A stretch of DNA of 64,000 nucleotides from Proteles cristata cristata (taxonomy: Eukaryota > Chordata > Mammalia > Carnivora > Hyaenidae). A model generated the notes under the pieces. The model made no database searches. It was given only the letters and a program-made list of their open reading frames with translations, and was not told the DNA's origin. Position 1 is the stretch's first letter, and every line of letters starts with the position of its first letter. The stretch lies in assembly GCA_017311185.1 (NCBI GenBank), contig JAESUZ010004801.1, positions 1 through 64,000 of the forward strand, given 5' to 3'. The translations under genes were made by a program, and so were the position numbers. Positions 44,130 to 56,059 of this stretch are shown piece after piece.

Positions 44130-44500
44130 ATGGTATTTTCAATGTTATTTGTAGTGGTAGAAATTGGGGAACTTAAATGTCATAAGTAATGGAATAATTA
44201 AATATATTAGGATCTAGAATAAGATATTGTGCAGTCCAGTCACTAAAAATAATGTCTACACAGCACTTTCAGTGAATATACAATGCAATATTAAACTTAT
44301 AAAAGAAAATTACACATACTCACAAATATGTATTCATAATATGGTCTCAGATATAGGAGGAAAACACGCATTAAAAAATTGTGAGTGGTTGGATTATGGA
44401 TAATTTTTTTTGGTTTCTCTTTGCTTTTCATACTCCTAAGTTTTTACATTGAGCATATATTTCTATAAGTCAAATTTTTAAAGAATTACAATGCAAAAAT
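44130..44500 (+). mobile_element. Old L1 3' fragment, sense, second piece
   Basis: AGAAATTGGGGAACTTAAAT, AGTAATGGAATAATTAAATA, TGTGCAGTCCAGTCACTAAA and TGAGTGGTTGGATTATGG follow the L1ME/HAL1 3' order. Confidence 0.65.
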
Positions 44501-44639
44501 AAAAAGACCAAGCTTCTACCATCATTACTGTGTTTTAACATTATTTTCTACACTGAGAAAGAGAAAGGACAGACCGTCAGCCCACTGAAGTCACCTGCAC
44601 ACTGCTAGAATTGTTCACATCTCGACCTCTGGACACCGG

Positions 44640-45835
44640 ACTTACTGGAAGCATCTGACAGAGGTGACCCCACCCAGGCTTCCTGAACACTTTCTTTCTC
44701 TGCTTCCCCTCCTCTTGGGTCACACTTTCTCATACTCCTTTGCTGGCCCCTTGCTATCTCCTAACTGGCAACCGTTGGACTGCTACAGGTCTCTGCCCTT
44801 GGCTGCTTCCTTGTTTGCATCCACTTTCCAGACAATCCCATCTACTTTCATGGGTTTAAACAGCATCTCTACACTGATTATCCAATGCATGTCTCCAGTC
44901 CAGAACGGGCCCCTGGCTCCTATCAGACTCTTCCCAATGAACGTGCCTTCTGGACATCTCCGCTTGGATTGCTAATAACCTGTACATGTCCCACATCGAA
45001 CTCCTGGCTTCTCCTCCATCCTTCGAGGAAACCATCAGACCTACCAAAACCTGCTCTGCCTGCAACATCTCCCTTTTGAGGATGCAGCAACCTCACTCTC
45101 CCAGCGTCTCAAGCCCAAAGCTTGGAATTCTCTTTTCCCTCAAACCCTATCTCCAAACGTTCAACAAGCTTTTCCAGTCCTACCTGCACGGTACATCCAG
45201 AATGGGACAGCTCTCTACACCTCCACCATGACAGCTCCAGGCTCCCTGGTGACACCTCCCAGCTGGGTCTTTGTGAGATCTGCTCTCCCAGCTCCCCTGT
45301 CTCCCTTCAGTCTTCTAGACGCAGCATCAGAATGAACCCTCCTTCCCTCAAACCCTCACCGCTGGCATCTCACTTGGAGCGCGAGTCAAGGTTCTACGAT
45401 AGCCTGGAAAGTTCTGCCATGGCCTGGCCGTCTACCAGCTCCCCTACCTCCTCAGCTCTGGCCTCCTTGCCAAACTTCCAGTATCCAAACCTGGCCCTGC
45501 CTCAGGGACTCTGCGCTCACTCTTCCTTCACTGCAACACTGGGCAGACAGATGTCCGCAAGCTCGCTCTGGTCTCTGCCCAAAATGCCACCTTCCCCGTG
45601 AGGTCTTACCTGCTTGCCCACCATCAGGCAGAACATCTGAGGCCTCTCCCCCTTCCTCATTCCTCTATAGAGCAGGAATCTCTAGCTGGCACACTGCATG
45701 TTTTCTTGCTGATTATTTACTGTCTTTTTTCTCCTATGAGGACAGAGACACCACTGTATTCTCAGGGCCTGGAAGAGTGTCTGGTGTGTAAAAAGCATTC
45801 AAATATTCACTGCGTAAGTGGGGGGCGGCTATAAA
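44640..45835 (+). mobile_element. Long L2 fragment, sense
   Basis: TCTGGACATCTCCGCTTGGA, CACATCGAACTCCTGGCTTC, GCCTCAGGGACTCTGCGCTC and GGCCTGGAAGAGTGTCTGGT, ending CATTCAAATATTCACTGCG, cover most of the L2 3' kilobase in order. The 159-codon frame at 45,122-45,601 and its neighbours belong to this element or arise by chance; they are not a host gene. Confidence 0.88.
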
Positions 45836-46255
45836 TGGTGAGCAGAACGCTGACCTGGTTTTCAGGACACCTTGTACCCACAGACAACTATTGGGAACTT
45901 GGTAGTGAGTGTGACTGTCGTTGCCTTAACTCTCAAACATCAAACGTACTGCTCCCTTGCAAACAGTGAGAAGCATAAAACCAACTAAAGGAAGCTTCTG
46001 CCTTCTCCCGGGCAAGTGGATGGCTTCTGTTCCTTCACTGATTTTCTGTTCTTGAGAACAGTACGGGTGCATAGCTTCGATGCTATGCACTGCTCCAGTC
46101 CCCAAGGGGTGTCCTAAGGGGTGTGGTGGGCTAAGGACTCCCAGCAGGAAATTGTCTTGTTTGTTTTCTGAGAAGCCTTAAGTCATTGGGACCGCTGAGG
46201 CGATCTCCAGGATGGTTCCAAAGAATGACATAAAGCTTATGCCTGTCCCACTCAT
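45836..46255. other. Unassigned sequence
   Basis: No recognisable feature. Confidence 0.4.
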
Positions 46256-46430
46256 GGAGTAATTGCCACTGTGGACCAGGCGCTTTATATACATTGTCTC
46301 TAACGCATACAACAATACCAAGTATCATCATGCACATTTTCCTGAGGCAACAAACACTGAGAGCAAATGCTCTGGCTAAGCCTCAAGGCTGTGCTCTCCT
46401 TCTACTATCTTCTATGCCTCCCGAAGTTTG
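46255..46430 (-). mobile_element. MIR-like fragment, antisense
   Basis: GACCAGGCGCTTTATATACA, then TTTCCTGAGGCAACAAACAC, follow reverse-complement MIR. Confidence 0.55.
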
Positions 46431-46589
46431 GACCTAGTATCCCAGATTCTTTATGTCCTGAAGAATGACCTTGTTAGCTAGTTACAAATAATTTTCAAAA
46501 TATACACGTTGATGCACTGAACCCTTACCACCTAGATTCAAGCCATACAGAAAACAAAAATTTGAGTAAACATGAAAAACACCCAATTA

Positions 46590-47065
46590 GCTCATTCATA
46601 CGTTCATTCACACATTCATTCCACACATATTTAGAGCCCTTACTGTGTGCTGGCACCATGCAAGGCACTAGAGATACAGCATCTAACAAAAACAAAAAAA
46701 TTCTGCTTTCATTTAGTTTGCGTTTTATTGATGAAAACAATCAGCATAATGAATGAGCAAATATACAGTAGGTATGTCGGAAGGAGGTGAGGCTCAAAGT
46801 AGAACAGGGAAAGAGCATGAGGTGCGCAGCGTGGAAGTGAAGACTTGGGTCCGGAATAGAGTGGTCTTAGTCGGCCTCACTGCGCTGGTCAGAGCAGAGG
46901 AAAATCCTGAAGGACACAAGGACAGCAGTCACATAGTGTCTGCGAAGGGACTCTGGGTAGAAGGACCCACCAGCACAGAGCTCCCAAGACAGAAGTGCGC
47001 CTGGTGAACTTCCAATCCGGGTGGAGAAATACCGATGGCATGGATCAGAATCAAGAGTCAAGTTC
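46590..47065 (-). mobile_element. L2 3' fragment, antisense
   Basis: TTAGAGCCCTTACTGTGTGC, CACTAGAGATACAGCATCTA and, further on, AGAACAGGGAAAGAGCATGA follow reverse-complement L2. The right half is diverged. Confidence 0.7.
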
Positions 47066-48250
47066 AAGAGAAGTAGTTATTCCCATGTTAATAAGCAGAT
47101 AATCTGATGGATTAGCAAATAGGTAAGTTAGGAGCCTGCCCTCTAAAGCAGATTTTCACTTTAAAAAGGAGCACGACAAATTCCTTTAACTGACCATCTT
47201 GCCTCGTATGTTTTGATTCACGGAAACTACACACATCACCTCAGCACACATTTCTACATAAGAAAGGTGCACCCATGGTCATCTTAAGAAGGTTATTATC
47301 AAATATATCGCATTGAAACAAATGGGTTTTTTCAAGCTTGTTTAAAACCTAGCAAGAGTAACACATACTTTCTTATCCGGTTAAACTTTCAAAAGTCAAA
47401 TGTCCCTAGGAAGTCCCAATCAATGAAACTATGGAAGAATATGTCAAAGGTTCCTGCCAGAGTCAAACACATGCACCCACGAGGAAAGGAGCTACTGTGT
47501 GCTGAATGTCTCAACAGCTCAAGGAATTTGCCTTCAAAGTTTTCTTGGACAAAGACGCCTCTGAGCTCACATTCTTTCCTACGGAGTATAATGATGCTTT
47601 GCAAGAAGGGGAAACCATTTAGAAGCGGAATCAATGCAGGGCTTCTTGGGGACAGAGAGACACTGGCGACCAAGAGTGTTTGCATTGCACACAGAGCCAA
47701 TATGGGGACCCAGGCACATGCTGGCATATCATGAACATGGACGGCGTCACTGAAACGACTCCTTGGCCTGATCGATCACTGGCGCCATAAAACCTTAGGA
47801 CAATGACTACAACACATGGACAAATATCATAGGTTGATTTCTCTTTGGTTTAGTAAGCCCACATACAACAAGAAAATTGGAAAAGAGTGAAAAACGTAAT
47901 GTCAAGTGTTCTCACAGTGGGATTACTGTTTTCCCAAGGGTTTTTTTCCCTGCTCAGTAAAGGGTTTAATGTTTTACTATTTTTCTCTTTTAACCAGTCC
48001 ATTAAAAAGTCTCCCTTTCTTGTAAAACATGAAGAGCGGGCAGGAGTTCATCGTTCCTATGTGTCCAAATCCCCTAGTATTTTCATGAAGAAACAATACC
48101 CGAGACGGGGGAGTATCGCAAAGTGTCACCACCCTCGCCCAGTATCACAAAGCTGCCAAGGGCGGGGCTGGGGCGGGGCTCGGGCTCAGGGCTGTGTGCA
48201 GCTCCGGCCTCTTTACCAACTAACAAGCGCCACAGGGCTGTCATTAAAAA
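47066..48250. other. Unassigned sequence with a GC-box cluster
   Basis: Overlapping frames on both strands at 47,389-47,734 are unrecognised. At 48,160-48,186 GGGCGGGGCTGGGGCGGGGC contains two Sp1-type GC boxes in otherwise ordinary sequence. Confidence 0.4.
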
Positions 48251-48264
48251 TAAAATACCATAGA

Positions 48265-48470
48265 GGGATGCTTGGGTGGCTCAGTCGGTTAGGCATCTGA
48301 CACTTGATTTCGACTCAGGTCATGGTCTCACGGTTTCATGGGTTCAAGCCCCGTGTCAGGTTCTGCACTGGAAGCACAGAGCCTGCTAGGGATTATCTCT
48401 CCTCTCCCCTCCCACTTCCCCCACCTGCACTGTCTCTGTCTCTCTCAAAATAAAGAAATAAACGTAAAAA
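48265..48470 (+). mobile_element. SINEC, variant with shortened tail
   Basis: AAAATACCATAG occurs at 48,253-48,264 and just after the A-tail, ending at about 48,486. The middle differs from the standard (GCACTGGAAGCACAGAGCC). Confidence 0.92.
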
Positions 48471-48539
48471 AAAAAAAATACCATAGACACCTAACTGAAA
48501 ACGTAAGGCTGACACTTAATTATGATCTGAAAACGACTC

Positions 48540-48720
48540 ATTCCTTTTATACAGAAGCCCCCTCTGTACCAGGCAGCCTGCTAATGGTGGGGTGACTGTG
48601 AAGAAGGCCAGCACAATCCCTGTCCTCAGGAGCCTGTGGTCTAGCGAGGAAGGCAGACAATTAAATAGGTAATAAAAATGAAGCACAATGATATTCCCAT
48701 AGGGGAAGTACGGGGCATTG
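48540..48720 (-). mobile_element. L2 3' fragment, antisense
   Basis: ACCAGGCAGCCTGCTAATGG, CAATCCCTGTCCTCAGGAGC and GGCAGACAATTAAATAGGTA follow reverse-complement L2. Confidence 0.75.
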
Positions 48721-48741
48721 TGGGAACACAGATTTAAAACT

Positions 48742-48796
48742 CACATGTGTGTGTGCACGCGCGCGTGTATGTGCATGCGTGTGCATGTGCGTGCAC
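48742..48796. repeat. 55-nt perfect alternating purine-pyrimidine tract with CG core
   Basis: CACATGTGTGTGTGCACGCG, then CGCGTGTATGTGCATGCGTG and TGCATGTGCGTGCAC. No break in alternation. The central (CG)4 is the sequence class that most readily forms Z-DNA. Confidence 0.93.
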
Positions 48797-48869
48797 TTGG
48801 TCGGCTGGCAGGTGTAGAGAAAGCCTCGCCCATCAATGGCCCTCAAAACAGACCCTACTGTATTTTCAA

Positions 48870-49152
48870 TCTTGCCATCCATCCAGACTCCTGAGCAAGG
48901 ACGCTGGGAGTCACCTTGACTTCTCTTGCTCCGTCACCGTCCTATCCAGGAAATCGTCACGTTTTGGTGGTCAGATGCTTATCATTCTTGAGGCTGCCTC
49001 CCTCCTCCAGCCCTAACACCATCTGGCCCAGATCTCATCCCAACTACCAGCAGAGTCTCAAAGCTCCCCTCCTGGGGTTCCGTCTTGCTGTCTTCAATTC
49101 TGTCCTATGTCAATTCATCTGCCTAAAGTGCCACTCTGACCATGTGGCTTCC
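48870..49152 (+). mobile_element. L2 fragment, sense, left of SINE
   Basis: GGGAGTCACCTTGACTTCTC, TGCTCCGTCACCGTCCTATC and AAGTGCCACTCTGACCATGT follow the L2 ORF2 3' order. Continues at 49,384. Confidence 0.85.
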
Positions 49153-49164
49153 CCACTGAAAACT

Positions 49165-49383
49165 TTTTTAAAAATTTCTTTCTAATATTTATTTTTGAGA
49201 GAGAGAAAGATGGAGTGTGAGCAGGGGAGGGGCAGAGAGTGAGGGAGACATGGAATTGGAAGCAGGCTCCAGACTCTGAGCTGTCAGCACAGAGCCCAAC
49301 ACAGGCCTCGAACTCATGAACCACAAGATCGTGACCTGAACTGAAGTCAGACGGTTAACCGACAGAGCCACCCAGGTGCCCGT
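49165..49383 (-). mobile_element. SINEC inside L2
   Basis: CCACTGAAAACT (49,153-49,164) and CCGCTGAAAACT (49,384-49,395) form the target duplication. It splits the L2 in two. Confidence 0.96.
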
Positions 49384-49883
49384 CCGCTGAAAACTCTTGA
49401 TGGCTTCCTGTTGGCTAATGAAGGATGAAGCCCAAGCTTATCAATACGGCCCCAGAGCATCCAGGAGTCAGCCTGCTCTAGTTTTCAGCTTCCTCTTGGC
49501 CTCTTATCTCCTTCACTTTACCCCCACAATGCCCTCCTCAGAATGCAGACTGCTCTCTGTTGTGACTTGGGGACGTCTCTGCCTTCACTGACACCCCTCC
49601 CCCCACCCCAGCTCTGGTTGGAGACAGGCTGATATTCATCCTTCCTGACTCAATCCAGGCATCCTTCTTCAGGAAACCTCCCCCAGCTGCCCCTTCCCGA
49701 AAGCTGCATTAGGACTGCTTCTCTCTGTCACATAATATCTGGCATAGTCCGTGTGCAATTACAGTCATTCATCCATGGCTCAGTTTCCCTCTCTAGCCTT
49801 TGGCTCCCTGGAGGACAGGAATTGCCTCTCTCACCTTTGCATGCTTAGCACCTTGCATGGTCCTGACACGCAACAGGAAATCA
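49384..49883 (+). mobile_element. L2 fragment, sense, right of SINE
   Basis: TGATGGCTTCCTGTTGGCTA, AGGATGAAGCCCAAGCTTAT and GGAGGACAGGAATTGCCTCT, with a tail near GCATGGTCCTGACACGCAAC, continue the L2 order to its 3' end. Confidence 0.87.
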
Positions 49884-49895
49884 GTGCATGTTTGT

Positions 49896-50127
49896 TTATT
49901 TTTTAAAAATTTTTAATGTTTTATTTATTTTTGAGAGAGAGAGAAAGAGAGAGACAGTGTCAACAGGGAGGGTCAGAGAGAGAGAAAGAGAGACAGAATC
50001 TGAAGATGGGCTCCAGGCTCTGAGCTGTCAGCACAGAGCCCAATGTGGGGCTCAAACCCACGAACTGTGAGATCAGGACTTGAGCTGAAGTCTGACACTT
50101 AACCGACTGAGCCACTAAGGCGCCCCC
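49896..50127 (-). mobile_element. SINEC at the end of the L2
   Basis: GTGCATGTTTGT (49,884-49,895) and GTGTGTGTTTGT (50,128-50,139) flank it. Head GCCACTAAGGCGCCCCC. Confidence 0.92.
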
Positions 50128-50139
50128 GTGTGTGTTTGT

Positions 50140-51425
50140 GTAATGCATGAATGCTTGTATTACTTGTGGGCAGTGCTCAGCCCAGCGGCAGCCCAAAGTG
50201 ATAACGATTATATGTGGAAGTAAAACAATGGGGTTTTGGTTTCCCAAATCTGGAATAATTGATTTAAGTTTCCTCAAGTTACCGGTTTTGGTAAGATAGA
50301 TAATAACACCTAAAAGCTGTCTACATTATCAAAAGATAATGGTTCTCACTGCTTTACTACTGAAGAGGTATCAATGTGTACACTGGTGACTTATGTGAAG
50401 TCCTAAAAACTGGCCCCGCACTGGTCCCGGGTCACAGCCTAATGGCTTCTCGAACAGTGTGAGACAAACTGGTAACAGCCTGGCACCTGGGCAGGGCTCC
50501 TTAAGTGACACACTGCCTGGTGATGTCACCGTCCAAAAGAGCAGATAGCCACAATGACACACCTTCACTTTCCTTTCTCTGAGTAGGTTTACCCATCTTC
50601 CAAATTAGTTGCTATTTTATAAACACTTGCGGAAACACTGAAAGAGGCCACTGGAAGGAAAGAGGCCTCAGAAAGTGTTTCGAGAGAAAGTTGAGGGCAG
50701 CCAGACTTTGAAATAGTCACCAAAGAGAGTGAACTACCGACTGATAATTTGCAAATTTTATAAATGAAAATGGACCGTTCTCCAACCAGAAGTACTCTGA
50801 ACTTCAGACCGCAAACTATGCAAGTGTGAAGAAAAAAATGACCAGCCAATCCCTACAAATGCAAACATATATACTAGTGATCTTAATATAGCATATATAG
50901 CTATATATATAGCTTAATATAGCATATGTCCTTTCACGTCACCCCCAGTGAGTGTTTGCAGGATTTGTGTACCGTACTTCAGTGGTGTTTATTTATAATA
51001 TGGGTGTGGAGTAAAATTTCGCATCACAACACATTACATGCTTCCATGCGGGCCTTTCCTTCCTGCCTAGAGCTATTTCTACCTTCCTTTCCAACCCCAA
51101 ATTTAAAAAGTGTATCCCGTCAAGTTGTGACAAATTGTTACCTGAGTGGCAAAGAACTTGCTAATTAGAAGTAACCTTCGTTTCCTCCAAGCACATCCGT
51201 TAGGTAACAAATTGAATCTACTCTTTGTACTTCTGTAACCTTGAAAAAAAGGTGGGGAAGTTGCTCACCAAAACCATTGGGTTGCTCCCAAGAAGGCTCA
51301 GACATATTTTAAAAAACAGTTTTTAAGTGAAGTATTGCTTTTAACTTACAAAAAGGAAACGGTATAGGCTGGTGCAGAACTAATCTAAAAAAAGGTCTTT
51401 GGTGAAAAAGCTTCCTGCCCTTAAA
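50140..51425. other. Unassigned sequence
   Basis: No exon recognised. At 50,881-50,930 TTAATATAGCATAT is repeated around a TATAGCTATA palindrome. Confidence 0.4.
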
Positions 51426-51427
51426 CA

Positions 51428-52620
51428 CGAAGGCTGTGTGCTGGTGTGTATCCATTCATCTATCGATGGACACTTAGGTTGCTTCCGTATCTTAGCTACT
51501 GTAAACAATGCTACTCTACACACAGGGGTGAGTATACTTCTTCAAATTCGTGTTTTCATTTTGTTTGGGTAAATACCCAATAGTGGCATTGCTGGATAGT
51601 ATGGTATTTCTGTTTTTAATCTTTAAGGAAACTCCACACTGTTTTCCACTGTGGCCGTGTCAATTTATATCCCTACCAAGAGTGCGCAAGGGTTCCTTTT
51701 CCCCCACATCCTCGCCAGCACTTGTTCTCTCTCATCTTTGTGATACTAGGCATTCTGACAGGTGCAACGGGATATCTCATTGTGGCTTTGATTTGTATTT
51801 CCCTGATTATTAGTAATGCTGAGCATCTTTTCATGTATCTGTTGGCTATCTGTCTGTCTTTTTCGGAAAAAATGTCTATTCAGATCTTCTGCTCATTTTT
51901 CAGCCAGATTATTTGTATTTTTGGTATTGAGTTGTGTAAGTTCTTTATATACTTTGGATATTAACCCCTAGTGGATATGTCATTTACAAATGTCTTCTCC
52001 CATTCAGTAGGTTGACTTTTCATTTTGTAGATGGTTTCCATCTCTGTGCAAAAGCTTTTTTATTTTGGTGTAGTCCTGATCATTTATTTTTGTTTCCCTG
52101 ACCTGAGGAGACCTATATAGAAAAACGATGCTAAGGCATCTGATGTTAAAGAGATTACTGCCCATGTTTTCTTCTTTTTTTAAATTTTTTAATGTTTTAT
52201 TTATTTTTTGAGAGAGAGAGAGAGACAGCATGAGCAGGGGAGGGTTAGAGAGAGAGGGAGATACAGACTCTGAAGACAGGCTCCAGGCTCTGAGCTGTCA
52301 GCACAGAGCCCAACGTGGGGCTCGAACTCATGAACCGTGAGATCATGACCTGAGCCGAAGTCGGCCATTTAACCAACTGAGCCACCTAGGTGCCCCTACT
52401 GCCCACGTTTTCTTCTAGGAGGTTTATGGTTTCAGGTCTCACACTTCGGTCTAATCCATTTTGAGTTTATTTTTGTGTCTGGTGTAAAAAGTAGTCCAGT
52501 TTCATTCTTTTGCATGTAGCTGTCCAGTTTTCCCTGCACCATCTACTGAAGGGACTGTATTTTCCCCATTGTATATTCTTGCCTTCTTCATTGTAGATTA
52601 ATGGAGGATGGTTCTTTTGT
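51428..52620 (-). mobile_element. Old L1 ORF2 3' region, antisense, split by a SINE
   Basis: GTATCCATTCATCTATCGAT, TGGGTAAATACCCAATAGTG, GGCTTTGATTTGTATTTCCC and CCATTTTGAGTTTATTTTTG follow reverse-complement L1 ORF2. More diverged than the copy at 35.3 kb, with its frames broken. The SINE lies at 52,176-52,397. Confidence 0.9.
52176..52397 (-). mobile_element. SINEC inside old L1
   Basis: ACTGCCCATGTTTTCTTCT (52,157-52,175) and ACTGCCCACGTTTTCTTCT (52,398-52,416) differ by one base. The L1 continues in register on both sides. Confidence 0.97.
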
Positions 52621-53393
52621 CTTAAGGAAAGGGTTAGGGGAGGGAGACCTGGGTATGTATACGTGTTGTAGGAGTGGTACGAGATAAGTGGGGGAAAAGA
52701 TATTTGCAGTACAATTTTAGCTATAATGAGCTTATTTCTTAGTTACATTGGCTAGGATCATTAAATAACAGAAATAACTATTTCTGTAATTGTGTTCGTA
52801 TTTTCCTTCAAACAAAATACAAAAATAGCTAAGAGGTAAAAAAGTATCCATGGAGGGCTTATGGATATGCCACTGTAGGTATAATGACAGCATAAAGTAA
52901 AACTTTATTTATATGTCAAACAAAAAGAATAGATCATGATGACCCATAAATGTGTCTTTCCAGTGTATTCATCCTATATCTGTGAATTAACATTCTTCCC
53001 AAAATTAAGATTAGGACCATGCAGTCCTGATGCAATTAGCCAGAAGGTCACCATCAAAAGTAGCTGTAAAAGTATCTCTCAGATTTAAGTACTCCTTTTC
53101 ACAGCCCAACTAATGAACACAAACTGAAACTATGCTTATTTATGCCATAACTACTAGGCAATAACTAGTCAACCCATTAAAGTAAAAACTGGGAATAATC
53201 TGAAAAGTTGAGATGTCTAGATTCCTAAGAACAAATAAGGTAAGTTAACCATTGAGGGAGATTCTACATGTGATGTTGAGCTCTCTCTTTCTGACTAGAG
53301 TCAAATTTGATGATGTGAGGGGGTAATAATTTCATTAAAGACATGAACAGGAAAAAAAAAATCCTATTATTTGGTGCGGAACAGTCGTGTATT
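52621..53393. other. Unassigned sequence
   Basis: No recognisable feature. Confidence 0.4.
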
Positions 53394-53406
53394 AGAAATA
53401 GTGATG

Positions 53407-53628
53407 GGGGCACCTGGGTGGCTCAGTCGGTTAAGCCTCCGACTTCGGCTCAGGTCATTATTTCATGGTTCGTGAGTTTGAGCCCCACATTGGGCTCTGC
53501 GCTGATAGTGCAGAGCCTGGAGCCAGTTTCAGATTCTGTGTCTCCCTCTCTCTCTATGTCCTCCATCCTTTGCTATGTGCTCTCTCTCTCTCTCTAAAAA
53601 ATAAGTAACATTAAAAAATTTTAAAAAA
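53407..53628 (+). mobile_element. SINEC with perfect target duplication
   Basis: AGAAATAGTGATG at 53,394-53,406 recurs at 53,629-53,641. Head GGGGCACCTGGGTGGCTCAG. Confidence 0.96.
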
Positions 53629-53835
53629 AGAAATAGTGATGCAAATTTTTATCTTTCCCCTGGATATTGGCCCGCTGACACAGCTGTAAGTGACCTTTGA
53701 GCTGGAGGTCCATGCAAAGTGAGACATCCATGGTCTGAACACAGGCTAGTGGGATAAAGCCCTTCTTTGGATTTGGCAAATGCACTTGTGAGATATCTGA
53801 CAGATTACACATGGTTTGTCGTTGTTGTTTTTGAA

Positions 53836-54215
53836 GTGTTTAAGAACAACTTTATTATTTATTTTTTGAATTGTTTTTGTCTTAATTCCAGTAGTTAGTG
53901 GTGTTACATTAGTTTCAAGTGTACAGTACAGTGAGTCATCAGTTCCATACGTCCCTCAGCGCTCATCATGACAAGTGTGCTCCTTAATCCCCATCACCTC
54001 CTCCCACCCCCGCCATCTCCCCCCCACCCACCTGCTCTCTGGTGTTCACCAATGTGTTCTCTGTAGTTAAGAGTTTGTTTCTTGCTTTGTCACTCTCTCA
54101 CTCTCCTTTTTCCCTTTACTTATTTGTTTTGTTTCTTAAATTTGAGTGAAATCATATGGTTTTTGTCTTTCTCTGACTGACTTAGATTTCATGATTCTAA
54201 TAGTTGCTCCAATGC
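53836..54215 (-). mobile_element. L1 3' UTR fragment, antisense
   Basis: TTAGTTTCAAGTGTACAGTA, TCAGCGCTCATCATGACAAG, TGTGCTCCTTAATCCCCATC and GTCTTTCTCTGACTGACTTA are reverse-complement carnivore L1 3' UTR. Confidence 0.85.
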
Positions 54216-56050
54216 ATACTTAAGTTTGCAGAAAATTCTGATATTCCAAACATACTGGAAGTTATATTGACCCAAATAGGCAAAGCAGTCAATTGTTTAT
54301 GGCAGTAAAGCCTCAAATCTCTTTAATCAAAAGTATATAAACAGTTCCCCCAGGAGCCTTTTCTATACACCTTCAGAGAATTTACTGCCCTCAATTTTCT
54401 TATTCAAATGGGGAAGGTCAACTTATTGTTGATTTTATTTTAAGGTCCCCTTTTATCACCAAAACGTTTTCCTCTACAGCACAGGGGAGAAAATGTGTCG
54501 AAACAGAGGTAGTAAAAAAAGAATCTACAAGGGAACAAGGGGCCATATTGAGCACATATTGAAAGAAAATCTTTCCAGAAAGGCCATCGAAAGGTCACAT
54601 GGAAAAGTAGTCCAGGAAAGACAGGAGCATAAATGATACCTAAATATAAAGTCAGTGTGAGGAACAGTTCAAAGTATTTTGATAAAAGAAGGATAAAATA
54701 AAGAAGCCAGGGTGCCCTACAGGAGTAGAAACAAAGCAGTCACTCTTAACCTAGTTTAAAGAAAATAAATAGGGAGATTTTTCTAAAGAAAAAATAGCAA
54801 AAGGCGAAATTAGCTATCATAACTTGTTACAGCTCTTAATTCTAGTGGAGCGAACATTAAGTTCTGCCGTGGAGAGGAGGCCTATCCGAAGGGTCACTGG
54901 AAGATGAGGAGATTGCAGAGAGAGGTGAAGTACAATCGGGAAAAAGGGATGAGGCAGCCTGAGTCAACCCCACAGAATCCCTCCTTGAAATGTTTAGGGA
55001 CAGCAGTGGTGACTACCACAGCATGACAAATAAGTTGAAATGTATGCGATCCCAACCAAAGATAAAAACAAACAAGTAAAGGTCAACAAAAGTTAGGGTC
55101 TACACCTACCCAGTGAGCTGACCATTTTTAGCATGATTTCCATTTTCGCCTTCACCTTCAAGATCTGGCCACATGATGGGTCTAATTCAGATGATAGAAT
55201 TCCATGGCTTTTCTAATAGGATTGCTACCCTACCCACAGCAGGCTTCAGACAGTCAATCAGAATCAGAAGTACCCTGATTCTTCCAGTTCTCTGACCCAT
55301 TACTCAGTACTAGAGCCCAGTCAACCAACCGTCACACAGAACCCTCTCCCTGGCTTGCCTTCCACCCACCAAAACCAACTCAGATCTTGTCCCTGAAGGA
55401 GCTCTGGTAGGGAGCTCCATTCTTCTTGGAGTGAGCCCAGTCATCAGTGCAGAGAGAGCTATCTCTGGGCCCTTCTCTCTGCAGAGATAAACCTCTGATC
55501 TCCCCTGTGGGGTGAAGGGTGGAATGATGGGAATTCTGTGAGAATCTGGGTGAAGGAAACGCTACCGTGTTCCCCAGAGACTTTGACTCACACCCTTCCC
55601 TGTCTCTGGGTCACCCCTGGCTGCACCCGCATCTGTGGGCATCCTCCAGACTGTAACATCAGCTACCACTTGCGTCTGCCATTATCTCTGTCACCAGTGG
55701 CTCCCCTTTCTCTTATCCTTGCAGAGTGAAGTTTTTCAAATCTCTAAGCCTCTTTTGGTGGATCCCTCTCAGGAGGGGGGCGCGTGAACATGGACAATCA
55801 CACACTTTAACCAAAAGTCCCACTAAGTTATTAGCACTTTTCAGCATCTATAATGAATACAATGCTTTTTGGTCACTGGTGCTATTGTTTCTGTGCTTTG
55901 CTTTGCCAAATAGATTTTAAGTTTTCAGGCCCCCGGGCTATTTAGAAGTCTTAACATCAGTGGTGATGGCCAGAGAACAGCTACACCAAAACCCACGTGG
56001 CTCATTTTTGAGTCTCATAAAGAAAATCAGGTTTCTGAGCGTAAGCATTC
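54216..56050. other. Unassigned sequence
   Basis: No exon or clear repeat recognised. 55,100-55,750 is more GC-rich and pyrimidine-rich, with a 63-codon plus frame (55,538-55,729) of unknown meaning. Confidence 0.4.
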
Positions 56051-56059
56051 CTTGGTTCA

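Noticed and set aside
44664..45834. Chain of overlapping plus frames (up to 159 codons)
   Set aside because: The nucleotide sequence follows the L2 LINE consensus order, so the frames belong to the repeat or arise by chance.
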